From the NCBI GenBank assembly GCA_965216025.1, contig CBDCEX010000018.1, positions 434,001 through 498,000 on the forward strand: DNA of 64,000 nt, read 5' to 3'. Positions 43,512 through 51,603 of this stretch are shown here, piece after piece (within the stretch, counting starts at the first letter, position 1; the number at the start of each line of letters is the position of its first letter). The translations under genes were made by a program, and so were the position numbers. The notes beneath the pieces were generated by a model. It did not search any database and was not told the DNA's origin. It saw nothing but the letters and a program-made list of their open reading frames with translations. Source of the DNA: JADFQT01 sp965216025 (GTDB lineage Bacteria > Chloroflexota > Dehalococcoidia > Lucifugimonadales > UBA3495).

Positions 43512-43545
43512 AAGGAGGCGCCCAGCACCAGCCAGGCGCCTCCTT
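43512..43545 (-). terminator. Strong hairpin downstream of the 43.6-kb gene
   Basis: AAGGAGGCGCC (43512-43522) and GGCGCCTCCTT (43535-43545) form a perfect 11-bp stem with a 12-base loop. On the minus strand the stem is followed by TTTCCC, a short T-run. It is 32 bp past the stop of the minus-strand gene at 43577. Confidence 0.65.
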
Positions 43546-43576
43546 CTATAGTGGAGTTGGGTCGGGGCCCTAAACT

Positions 43577-44041
43577 CTAGGCCTCAATCAATCCTTGTTC
43601 TATGGCTTTTGAGCGTTGGTCGCCTTCCTTTTCCAAGTGAACCATAATGGCTTCCGTGGCGGTTCCGACCAAATCCTGGTCGAACGTTGCAGCCTCATCA
43701 GGATATCCGGCTTCTACAAGTAACTGCTGTCCCTTTTCTCGTATTTGAGCCAAGGACCACGAGATTTGACCCTCAATGTCCATCAACCCCTCAGGGAAAG
43801 CTTGGTGTGAACCTCCGGCCCCCAGTTTGTCATAGCCGCCCTTGTGCCAATGACCGCGTGGACCATGAGGGTCGAAGCGGAGAATTTCTTGCCCCTTGAC
43901 ATCAACTCCGAACGTTGGCCCCCCCATTTTGCTCTTCAGGCACCTTAAGGGCCATAAATACATCGTAATGCCACCCGATTGGGACAGCGGCTGTATCAGT
44001 ACCCGGCCCAAATAAGACTCGCCATTTATCATACTAGCCAT
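43577..44041 (-). CDS. Hypothetical protein
   Basis: 154 residues, not recognised. It opens MASMINGESYLGRVLIQPLS, has MYLWPLRCLKSKMGGPTFGV, EILRFDPHGPRGHWHKGGYD with several His/Asp, then HQAFPEGLMDIEGQISWSLA and an acidic C-terminal helix. There is no signal peptide or membrane segment, so it is probably a soluble protein. I place the start at ATG 44041 because GAGGAGG lies eight bases upstream; the ATG at 44062 has none. A strong hairpin terminator follows the gene, so it is a single-gene transcript. Confidence 0.75.
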   Translation of the reverse strand: MASMINGESYLGRVLIQPLSQSGGITMYLWPLRCLKSKMGGPTFGVDVKGQEILRFDPHGPRGHWHKGGYDKLGAGGSHQAFPEGLMDIEGQISWSLAQIREKGQQLLVEAGYPDEAATFDQDLVGTATEAIMVHLEKEGDQRSKAIEQGLIEA

Positions 44042-44364
44042 TCGAAAGTCCTCCTCGGTCATTTTAGGCGCTAGCCTGCTTCAAATAGATAATAACACAA
44101 CAGCAAGACTCTGACGCCACTCCCCCACCAGCGGCGAAAAAGTCCTGGACGTAACTCTGGTCCCCATACTGCGGGTTCAGGTCGCCGCGGCCTTGGCAGA
44201 AGCGTCGGATGGCACCGCTGGACGCCGCTTCGTTTTACCGGCCAGCTCCGTATTGCCGCGGACCGCTTGAAGGTTCCGATGCGGCCTCGCACCCTGCTAG
44301 GGCTTCCGGCCCAATATTTCCTGGCTCAATAACTCTATCTCACCTCTAAAGTATGCACCGGGGC
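44042..44364. other. Intergenic region, no gene seen
   Basis: About 320 bp between two minus-strand genes. A frame at 44071-44292 has no motif. It should contain the promoter of the hypothetical gene at 43.6 kb. Confidence 0.45.
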
Positions 44365-44889
44365 CTAGCGCCAACCCAACCCGGCGGTCATTCCCCGCAG
44401 GTAGTTAATCTGGCCCACATGTTCCGTGGAGTCGCCGATCACCCCGGCCAAGACTCTCCACGCTGGCCGCAGGTCACCAGGCGAATACTCAACCGGCTGC
44501 TCGAACTGCGCCGGCGTAAGCTTCAACACTCGCTCGACTATGGCGCGGTGCGCCGCAGCGGCGTAGCCCAAAACCTGTTCTCGAGGGCTCCGGAAAGAGG
44601 CAACCTGCTCCAGCGTGTCACCCAAGCCCGTTCGCTCTTCAGACATACCGAACCGCTGGGCCCACCCTTCGCTGACCCAGACCTGAGCCTCTCCGGTTAT
44701 GGACGCGCTAATCCGGTCCCGCCACCGGCTCAAGTGCCAGACCAGCCAGGCGATTGAGTTGGTATCGGCGGTCGGTTGGTAGTAAAACTGCTCGTCGGTA
44801 ATACCCTCAGACAACCCTTCGATCCAACGGTAGGCAGCATCAAGCCGGTCCACTATGAACCGATTAAGGTCCACAGGTTCAGTGGTCAT
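44365..44889 (-). CDS. DinB/DUF664-family protein
   Basis: A 174-residue four-helix-bundle protein of the DinB superfamily. Conserved elements are TNSIAWLVWHLSRWRDRISA with the metal-ligand His, WVSEGWAQRF, and EHVGQINYLRG with the second His. The DinB family includes thiol-dependent transferases and hydrolases using mycothiol or bacillithiol. A closely similar gene at 11.5 kb is disrupted by a 14-bp duplication. ATG 44889 is preceded by AGAGGAGGAGACATG, a strong ribosome-binding site. Confidence 0.9.
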   Translation of the reverse strand: MTTEPVDLNRFIVDRLDAAYRWIEGLSEGITDEQFYYQPTADTNSIAWLVWHLSRWRDRISASITGEAQVWVSEGWAQRFGMSEERTGLGDTLEQVASFRSPREQVLGYAAAAHRAIVERVLKLTPAQFEQPVEYSPGDLRPAWRVLAGVIGDSTEHVGQINYLRGMTAGLGWR

Positions 44890-45470
44890 GTCTCCTCCTC
44901 TGCCGAGAATAATATAAACGGTCCTGCCCTAGAACGCTGGCTGTCTGGTTAAAAATTATTTTAATGCAAATGCCAGAGATTGAGTCTTTGGGCCCCCGGA
45001 AAGATGGGTCGCCCCTCTGCCGTGACGGATCGGTTACCACCTGAACCTGTAGAGAAACCGCTCAAGCGCATCTCGATGAAACATGTTTTTATGGCGGGTT
45101 TGGTTACCAAATCTGCCAATGCTTCTACCGGATTGCAAATGTCACCGTCGGTAAAGTCGGATGTGGGGAACGGCCATAGGCCAGTATATCGCAAGGCGCT
45201 AGCATCCAGTTAAAGACCAATGAATCGGTGATATCACCTGAATCACATAGTATATAGCCCAATAGGCAAGGAATTCTGACGTATTACCTGTCTTGGTCTC
45301 CAAATCCGGGTGTCATTGCCCTGGTAGGAGAAAGGGTCCGGGTTTCTTTTGGGCAAATTACCGGTTAGACTACAGCGGCAGCAAGTTGGCCTCGAGGAAG
45401 TAAAATGAGCACAACTCACCGGAAGAAAGGAGAATATCCACATTTGAACTTTGGTATAGGTTGGTGAGAA
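44890..45470. other. Intergenic region, no gene seen
   Basis: About 580 bp between divergent genes. It holds a 12-bp perfect palindrome, GGTGATATCACC (45227-45238), about 230 bp before the adaptor gene. I see no convincing gene; weak frames lack motifs. Confidence 0.45.
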
Positions 45471-46994
45471 ATGATACTCCTGGCTTGGAAGCGGGTTGTT
45501 GTCTCGGTTTTGCTTGCAACTTTGGGTGCAGCGCTTCTGGCTGCTTGCGGGCCTCAACAAGCCCCTACCGGCCCGGCATCGCCCGGCCAGCCTGGCGCAG
45601 TAGCTGTCAATGTCGCCCCAGCCACGGTGGGGAGCAACAGTGAGACCAAATCGTACGCGGCAATAGTCGAACCAACCAACCAGGTCGATGTGGTGCCGCA
45701 GGCTGGGGGATGGGTTGAAAAGTTGAACGTGGATATTGGCTCTGAGATTGAAAAGGGTCAGGTTATCGCTGAGCTGAGTCACGGCACCCTGGACGCTCAA
45801 CTTCAGCAAGCCCGGGCCAAACTCGCTGCGAAGAACGCTGCTGCCAAGCCCAACGAACTCAAAGCGAAAGCTCAGCTCGATTCCGCCCGGGCCGATCTGA
45901 ACCAGTTGCTGAACCCATCCTCCTCGGACCTACAAGTAGCACAGAGCGGGGTCGCCACGGCCCAGAGCTACTTGGAGAGTGCGAGGACCAAACTGGACCA
46001 ACTCTACAACCCATCTGCCGCCGAATTGGCAGCAGACCAGCAGGCAGTGGCTCGTGCTCGAACCAATTTGAGCACCGCACAAGCGAAAACCAACCAGGCA
46101 ATTGCTAATAGGTCTTCAAGCCTCTGGCAAAGTTTGCTGCAGTACCGAATTCCTTTGCAAGCCAACCAAGCTACGCTAGACAATCCGGCTTTAAGCTGGG
46201 AACTGACACCCAAGGAGATAGCCGACGCCCAGGAGGCTGTTGATGCCAACCTGGCCCAAATCTCCATTCGCTTAAAGAAAATAAGAACCGCCTCGCTCGA
46301 CCCTGATGATCCGTTGAACGGCTCCTCCCTCATCCCTGAGGAAATAAGGGCTGGCTTGTGGAACGAGTCGGAGGCTCTGGAGGCTTTAGAAACCGCCAGG
46401 GCGAAACTTCGAGAGCTACAGAACCCCAGCCAAGACACCATCGCTCAAGTACAGTATGAGGTTGACGCGGCCCAGGCCTCGTTAGACGGAGCGTTAGCCC
46501 AGTTAAACCTATTGAAGACTCCTAGGCCCGCTGAATTGGCGGCCGCGAAGGCTGCGGTGGCGGTCGCCGAGCAGACCCTGGCTTTAAACGAAGAAGCCTT
46601 TGCCCGGCATGACATAGAGGCCGCCCAGGCCCAGGTGAACCAAATCGAGCAACAACTGGTGGAGTTGCAAGTGCTGGCGCCCTTCGAAGGCTTCGTGACC
46701 CAGGTATGGGTTTCGCCCGGGGCTGTGGCCTCGCCGCAGACGCCTATTGTTACCATTACCAGCCGGGATGTGCTGGTGTCGTCGAGGATTGAAGAAACAC
46801 ATATCAGCTCCCTTAAAACGGGGCAGCGGGTCATCTTCACCAGCCGCGCTCTCCCCGGCCAGGAATTAGAGTTGGAAATCCATTGGATTGCAACCACTGG
46901 CGATAATCGGGCCCACACTTTCCTGGTCCAAATGCATCCAGTAGGTGAGGTCTCAAACTTGAAGCCCGGAATGTCTGGTGCGGTCTCATTTTAA
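45471..46994 (+). CDS. HlyD-type membrane-fusion adaptor lipoprotein
   Basis: A 507-residue periplasmic adaptor. The N-terminal hydrophobic signal ends in the lipobox LLAAC, with Cys near residue 26, so it is likely a lipoprotein. The first biotinyl-lipoyl half-motif (WVEKLNVDIGSEIEKGQVIA) is followed by about 290 residues of long alpha-helical coiled-coil, including four NPSS/NPSA-type turns (QLLNPSSSDLQVAQ, QLYNPSAAELAADQ, ELQNPSQDTIAQVQ, LLKTPRPAELAAAK). The second lipoyl half (LQVLAPFEGFVTQVWVSPGA) and a beta-barrel then follow. It should bridge an inner-membrane ABC or MFS exporter, but no exporter gene is adjacent. ATG 45471 is preceded by GGTTGGTGAGAA. Confidence 0.9.
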   Translation: MILLAWKRVVVSVLLATLGAALLAACGPQQAPTGPASPGQPGAVAVNVAPATVGSNSETKSYAAIVEPTNQVDVVPQAGGWVEKLNVDIGSEIEKGQVIAELSHGTLDAQLQQARAKLAAKNAAAKPNELKAKAQLDSARADLNQLLNPSSSDLQVAQSGVATAQSYLESARTKLDQLYNPSAAELAADQQAVARARTNLSTAQAKTNQAIANRSSSLWQSLLQYRIPLQANQATLDNPALSWELTPKEIADAQEAVDANLAQISIRLKKIRTASLDPDDPLNGSSLIPEEIRAGLWNESEALEALETARAKLRELQNPSQDTIAQVQYEVDAAQASLDGALAQLNLLKTPRPAELAAAKAAVAVAEQTLALNEEAFARHDIEAAQAQVNQIEQQLVELQVLAPFEGFVTQVWVSPGAVASPQTPIVTITSRDVLVSSRIEETHISSLKTGQRVIFTSRALPGQELELEIHWIATTGDNRAHTFLVQMHPVGEVSNLKPGMSGAVSF

Positions 46995-47363
46995 TTCGTC
47001 ACGATAATAGGGCGCTGGTGCCCCAGGAGGCCGTCCTTCGGCCGGGCGGTCACAAGCCAATCTTGGGACTGTTACGCGAGTTTGGACCGGGGTGGTCCAA
47101 CCCTTTGATTTGTCTGCCTACAGTTTTACAATCCGGTGCTTGATGGTTAACAAATCAAGCAGTGCTAAACCAAAGCCAAGTTGAAACCCGCCGAGGCCGA
47201 AAGGGCTGACCGTGTAGATTTCAAATTGGTTTAGATATAGGAGGCCTCTCTTCAATAGTGAAGGCCAGGGGTGGCCCACCGGTGTGGAATGGGAAAAGAA
47301 TCAATGTCTTGGAGCTATGACTTGGCTAAAGCCGTAACCAGCAACGGGAGGTTCTAATCGACC
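46995..47363. other. Intergenic region, no gene seen
   Basis: About 370 bp between two adaptor genes on the same strand. No coding frame with motif support. GGGAGGTTCTAATCGACC precedes ATG 47364. Confidence 0.5.
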
Positions 47364-48056
47364 ATGAAAATCCTTTTCGGGGGTCTGGTCCTTGCGGGCC
47401 TCGCGATCATTGTTGGGGCGGGCATCGTCGTCTATCAGGTGTATACCGACTCACAACGTTTTGTCCACACCAATAACGGCCGAGTTGTGTCGGACTTGAT
47501 TCAGGTGGGTTCCATCAGCGCCGGACGCATCATCGTCATGAACGTGGACGTAGGCAGTTCCGTCAGGGAAGGCCAGGTCATTGCAACCGTGGACATTCCC
47601 TCCGTGATCTCCAGGTCGGACATCACGGACACCCCCAAGATAGGATTTCGGGATGTACAGGACCAACGACTGGATGTGGTAGCCCCCAGGTCTGGGCTAG
47701 TTGCGGCTCGCTGGGCTAAGGAAGGTGAAACGGTAACTGCGGGTGAGCCCATTGTTACATTGATGGACCAGAGGCGGGTCTGGGTAGAGGCCGACATCCG
47801 CGAGGAGGAAATATGGCGTGTACAGCTTGGCCAGCCGGTTGAAGTAGAGGTCGCCGACAGTGGTGAACAACTGGCGGGGCGCGTCGAAACGGTGTGGCCG
47901 GTAACCGCCACCACCCTCAAGGATCTGGCCGGGCAGAGTTCCTCCAGCAATTTGCGCGCACCGCGACCGGCCGTACGGGTCAAGATCAGCTTGGATGAAG
48001 GCCATCCATCGCTGATACCCGGCTCCTCAGCGGAAATCAGAATCCGGGTTCGCTAA
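47364..48056 (+). CDS. Short HlyD/EmrA-type membrane-fusion protein
   Basis: A 230-residue adaptor with one N-terminal membrane anchor (residues 3-26). It has a split lipoyl domain, IIVMNVDVGSSVREGQVIAT followed by a short linker and LDVVAPRSGLVAARWAKEGE, without the long coiled-coil hairpin of the preceding adaptor. The beta-barrel (QRRVWVEADIREEEIWRVQL, GQPVEVEVADSGEQL) and the final VRVKISLDEGHPSLIPGSSA are recognisable. Two adaptors in a row without an exporter are unusual; this one may be a partner for the first or a scaffold for another complex. Confidence 0.88.
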   Translation: MKILFGGLVLAGLAIIVGAGIVVYQVYTDSQRFVHTNNGRVVSDLIQVGSISAGRIIVMNVDVGSSVREGQVIATVDIPSVISRSDITDTPKIGFRDVQDQRLDVVAPRSGLVAARWAKEGETVTAGEPIVTLMDQRRVWVEADIREEEIWRVQLGQPVEVEVADSGEQLAGRVETVWPVTATTLKDLAGQSSSSNLRAPRPAVRVKISLDEGHPSLIPGSSAEIRIRVR

Positions 48057-48278
48057 CCAGGCGGGGGTTAAGAGTGGTCAGCCTGGCCGGCCGGGGGCGC
48101 GCCCAGAGCGTGGGCGTGGCTGGCGGCACCGCCATAGGAGCCGAGGGCGGCATGCCGGCAGGTTCTGGGATCAGGCTTTCGCCGTAGCGACGAATACACC
48201 GCCACCGGGCCCGTGGATGCTTTTGACACAAGCTCTTTCATTTCGTTAAATAGGTACCAAACCTCATCTCGCTGGTGC

Positions 48279-49883
48279 TCATCGCGGGTCGATTAGCACT
48301 CCAGGATTCAACATCGAATTGGGGTCTACTGCTGACTTGGCAGCCCGAAGCGCTCCGGCGAAAAGTTCAGGTCGTTGCTGGTCATACCAAGGCCGGTGAA
48401 CTCGCCCTACGGCGTGGTGATGGGTGATGGTGCCTCCCGCCGCTATGACGGCGTCGGAAGCAGCCCTTTTTATCTCCTCATGCATTTCCAGTTCGGCGCC
48501 CCTCCGCCCCATGCCTTCGAAGGTAAAATAGGGGGCGGGACCGTCCGGATATACGTGGGTGAAGCGGCAGGTCACCCGGCCACCGCCACAGACCCTATTT
48601 AAGGATTCCTGGAGCGCAGCCCGCACTGATTGGTCCAAGGCCGGCCATTTATCCCAGGTGATGGCAGTCTCCAAGGTCTCAGCGACCAGCCCCAACCCCA
48701 TGGTGATGTTCCTTTGATACGGCGCCCGTAAAAAAGCATTCCGCCAGGCGCCCACCGCCTCCGGCCGTCCGGTCTCCTCGCCGGGTTGGTCCAGGATTTT
48801 AATCTGGTCCTCGTCGGCAACCCCGCCGCAATCCCTGGCGATGGCGATGACCTGCCGCATGGGCTCACCCTGCGGCACTTCCGCCGACTCGAAACCCAGG
48901 ACCAGCACCGCGTGCTCACCGTCAAACCCCAAGGCGTCCGCGGCCTCACCAGGGTCAAGCAGACGGCAGTTCGCCGGCCACAACTTCGTCTGCACGATGT
49001 GCCTAACCGCTTCGGCTCCCGCCGCAAAGGACGAAAATGTAACTGCCGCCGAAGCGCGAAAGCGGGGACGAGCCTGGATTCGCATCCAAGCCTCGGTAAT
49101 AATTCCTAGAATTCCCTCGCTCCCCAATACCAGCCGGTCGGGACTGGGACCGGCGCCACTTCCGGGTAGGCGACGGGACTCCCAAATGCCCTTGGGAGTG
49201 ACCATCCGGACCGACTCAACAAAATCATCTATATGAGTCTGGTTGGTAGCGTAGTGCCCTCCGGAACGGGTGGCGATCCAGCCTCCTAGGGTGGAAAATT
49301 CAAAGCTCTGGGGAAAGTGTCGGAGGGTGAACCCGTGAGGTCGGAGCTGCTCCTCCAGTGCCGGACCGTATACGCCAGCCTGGATCCGGGCGGCACGGGA
49401 GACATCGTCGATCTCCAGCACCCGATTGAGTCCAGCGAGGTCGATGGTGACTACTCCAGCGGCATCTTCAGGCGGCTCTACTCCGCCCACCACCGAGCTG
49501 CCCGCCCCAAAGGGGATTGCGGCGTATCCTTGGCTGGAGCACCAATCCAGGACCGCTTCCACCTCCGGTTCGTCCCGTGGGTAAGCAATCACATCCGGAG
49601 GGCTGGGGAATTGGAGATTGAAGGCGCGGATGCGGTCCCGAAAACTCCTGCCGTAGCTGTGCACCGCCCGGTCATGGGTGTCGGTGGTGCAGATGGATGC
49701 CAGCGAAGAGGGTGGGGTTACCCGTGGTTTACGCAGGTCCAGATCCCCTGAGGTAGGGACAGCTGGAACTTCCAGCGAAACACCGTACGACTTGGACAAG
49801 TTTTCTGCCATCTGGCGGCGTTCCGCCGTGGTTGGCTCGTCCGATTCCATGCCCCAAGCCCAGAAGCTTCTTCTTGGCATCAT
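48279..49883 (-). CDS. FAD-binding oxidase, alkyldihydroxyacetonephosphate-synthase-like
   Basis: About 534 residues of the FAD_binding_4/VAO family. PDVIAYPRDEPEVEAVLDWC, then AIPFGAGSSVVGGVEPPED (FAD-binding GxGSS), TLGGWIATRSGGHYATNQTH, GSEGILGIITEAWMRIQARP and HHHAVGRVHRPWYDQQRPEL place it close to alkylglycerone-phosphate synthases, whose HHH motif and late Arg are present. It may make ether lipid precursors or oxidise a related acyl/alkyl substrate. I start at ATG 49883 (AAGGCAGGTG upstream); the longer frame from 50087 has a dissimilar leader. C-terminal NPGVLI is complete. Confidence 0.88.
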   Translation of the reverse strand: MMPRRSFWAWGMESDEPTTAERRQMAENLSKSYGVSLEVPAVPTSGDLDLRKPRVTPPSSLASICTTDTHDRAVHSYGRSFRDRIRAFNLQFPSPPDVIAYPRDEPEVEAVLDWCSSQGYAAIPFGAGSSVVGGVEPPEDAAGVVTIDLAGLNRVLEIDDVSRAARIQAGVYGPALEEQLRPHGFTLRHFPQSFEFSTLGGWIATRSGGHYATNQTHIDDFVESVRMVTPKGIWESRRLPGSGAGPSPDRLVLGSEGILGIITEAWMRIQARPRFRASAAVTFSSFAAGAEAVRHIVQTKLWPANCRLLDPGEAADALGFDGEHAVLVLGFESAEVPQGEPMRQVIAIARDCGGVADEDQIKILDQPGEETGRPEAVGAWRNAFLRAPYQRNITMGLGLVAETLETAITWDKWPALDQSVRAALQESLNRVCGGGRVTCRFTHVYPDGPAPYFTFEGMGRRGAELEMHEEIKRAASDAVIAAGGTITHHHAVGRVHRPWYDQQRPELFAGALRAAKSAVDPNSMLNPGVLIDPR

Positions 49884-50171
49884 ATACACCTGCCTTAATT
49901 GGGTGGCAGTGGAATTATACCAAGGTTGCCCCGCCTCCCAGTAGCTGAATTGGTATAAGCTGGACCAGAGGGTGCGTTCCAAGCCTCTGATGAGTACAAT
50001 GCTTCTACCCCTCGAGGATATGGAGGATGATCCTTGGCGTTTTTTTGCAGGCTTCCTGCTGGCAAGCAGCCAAGCTCCGACGAACATGGGCCCTTGTCGC
50101 CTTTAGACAGGCTCGGGTAAAACAAATACGGTAAAATAACAACCAGGGATTCTTCATAATTGGAGGAAGCC

Positions 50172-50291
50172 ATGATTAGACTCGGAGGTGTCGCATCCAG
50201 CAGCTATCTGGTGGGTTTTCCGGCCATCAAGGAACACTTCCAGCGCCAAGGCATAGACCTTGACTGGGACTCGTACTACAGTCTGATTTAA
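50172..50291 (+). pseudogene. Truncated N-terminal fragment of an ABC substrate-binding protein
   Basis: ATG 50172 follows a strong GGAGGAAGCC, yet the frame stops after 39 residues at TAA 50289-50291. The text MIRLGGVASSSYLVGFPAIK, then EHFQRQGIDLDWDS, looks like the start of an NMT1/TauA-type periplasmic binding protein (strand, FPAIKEHF.RQGIDLDW). Nothing continues downstream in any frame that I recognise, so the gene is truncated after its first beta-alpha unit. Confidence 0.55.
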
Positions 50292-50477
50292 CTATAAATC
50301 AGCAACTATAGGTTATTTTCATCCCAAGATTTATACCTAAACACGGATCAGAAAAGCCGATCAAAGCGTACGTCCCATCCACCCAAGCCACGGAACCACG
50401 TCTGCAAGTTCCCTCAACATCGCCTTAGAGTCTGCGTCAAAAGCACCAATGGGCCATGTGGCGGTGTATTCGCCGCC

Positions 50478-50597
50478 CCGGCAAAAGCCGGAGCCCAGAT
50501 ATCACCCCCTAGTTGATAGGTGGATGACGCTGGATTCCAGCCTGAGCTGGAATGACGTGCCGGGAAATATGCTATGCCCGGACATCTTTGAACACAC
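50478..50597 (-). repeat. Dispersed ~115-bp repeat, copy 2
   Basis: Reverse-complement counterpart of 43305-43420. On the minus strand it reads GTTCAAAGATGTCCGGGCAT, CCCGGCACGTCATTCCAGCT, ATCTGGGCTCCGGCTTTTGC. The core palindrome ATTCCAGCTCAGGCTGGAAT is kept by compensatory changes relative to copy 1, which suggests that base-pairing is under selection or that hairpins were gained before spread. Confidence 0.85.
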
Positions 50598-50869
50598 CCT
50601 CTTAGAGCAAACTCGCCACCATCAATCAGACATCGCTGCATCTGAGAGCGAACACCCCGGAACAGCGTAGATCCCTCCCAGTCTCCCGGTCCCCGAACCG
50701 TCCAGGAATCCTTCCTGCCCCGCCCCTGCAAGCCCCACACAAAAACGGATACCACGTTGATTTATGTATTATTAAACGACATATACGTATATCTGACATT
50801 CTAGTAACATTTTATAGACGCAGCAGTCACTTTTAAGGAATAATCTCGAAAGTCCACTCAGAGGTAAAT

Positions 50870-51352
50870 ATGCCGACTACATCCATAGACCCGGTGGTAG
50901 CAAAAAACCTGAAGGACACGCTCAAAAGGATTGGACGCAGCGCCTACTCCGTCGCCGTCGCCCTGAGGCACCCACCAAACTGGCTGTACTAGATCACCAG
51001 CGGCAAGTACGGCATATCCATTGCCGCACTCAGGGAGGTGGCGGATGAGATCGGAGTACCGGTAGGGTCGCTGATTGACCCCCCACCCACGGATGGTAAC
51101 GAAACAAAACAGGAGGTACCAATGGGCCTACCCATCAAAAAACACACGAAGTTGCTGGGACGCATATCGGAACTGAGGCTGCGCCAAGGCAGTCTGGCCG
51201 CCTACATAGAAATGAGCCCGGCGGCGCTAAACGGCCGCCGTCCCACCCCGGAAAACTTCGAGTCCCACATCTCCAAGACCCTGGACCGGTTCGAGCGAGC
51301 AGCGCTTGCAGCCGAGGAAGCCAGGGACAAAGTGATGCAGGAAACAGATTAA
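50870..51352 (+). pseudogene. XRE-like HTH regulator with an internal amber codon
   Basis: From ATG 50870 (AGAGGTAAAT upstream) the frame reads MPTTSIDPVVAKNLKDTLKR, then IGRSAYSVAVALRHPPNWLY, a TAG at 50990-50992, then ITSGKYGISIAALREVADEI and GVPVGSLID. This is the XRE helix-turn-helix pattern (helix 2, recognition helix after W, S.G..I....L..VA..LGV....L). A single C-to-T change (CAG to TAG) explains the stop. The frame runs on without another stop into the next small protein, which has its own ribosome-binding site. Confidence 0.7.
51122..51352 (+). CDS. Small HTH-like protein
   Basis: A 76-residue protein starting at ATG 51122, eight bases after AGGAGG, in frame with the interrupted XRE gene. 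Its text HTKLLGRISELRLRQGSLAA, YIEMSPAALNGRRPTPENFE, SHISKTLDRFERAALAAEEA looks like a minimal HTH (helix, AYIEMSPAALNGRR recognition segment) followed by an alpha-helical tail. It may be a regulator paired with the AlpA-like gene downstream. Family not established. Confidence 0.6.
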   Translation: MGLPIKKHTKLLGRISELRLRQGSLAAYIEMSPAALNGRRPTPENFESHISKTLDRFERAALAAEEARDKVMQETD

Positions 51353-51385
51353 GCAGGGACACCCACCAGAGGAGGAAACAAAGTA

Positions 51386-51600
51386 ATGACCAAGGATAAC
51401 CAGAAAGGCATCCTGCGCTTGCCCCAGGTATCGGAACTGGTAAACCTGTCCCGCTCGACCATCTACAGAATGATCGAGCGCGATTTTTGTTTACGACCCC
51501 TATTAGGCAAGAGGAAACAGCCTGGTATGGGTCCTAATCCCCGGCATTCGGAGAATGGCCCAATCCCTCCGCGGCCGCCCAGCGCGCCTCTTCCACCCCC
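51386..51600 (+). pseudogene. AlpA/excisionase-like HTH gene cut by IS701
   Basis: ATG 51386 follows AGAGGAGGAAACAAAGT. The first 33 residues, including GILRLPQVSELVNLSRSTIY and RMIERDF, are a clear MerR/AlpA-type HTH, and LRPLLGKRK matches the PxPxxLGKR loop. After that the sequence becomes proline-rich and probably out of frame, and IS701 copy 2 sits at 51604, using CTAG 51600-51603. AlpA-type proteins regulate excision of integrative elements. The lost part would be the final ~20 residues. Confidence 0.65.
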
Positions 51601-51603
51601 TAG

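Noticed and set aside
45227..45238. 12-bp palindrome GGTGATATCACC as an operator
   Set aside because: Single palindrome 230 bp upstream of the adaptor gene with no adjacent regulator; function cannot be claimed.
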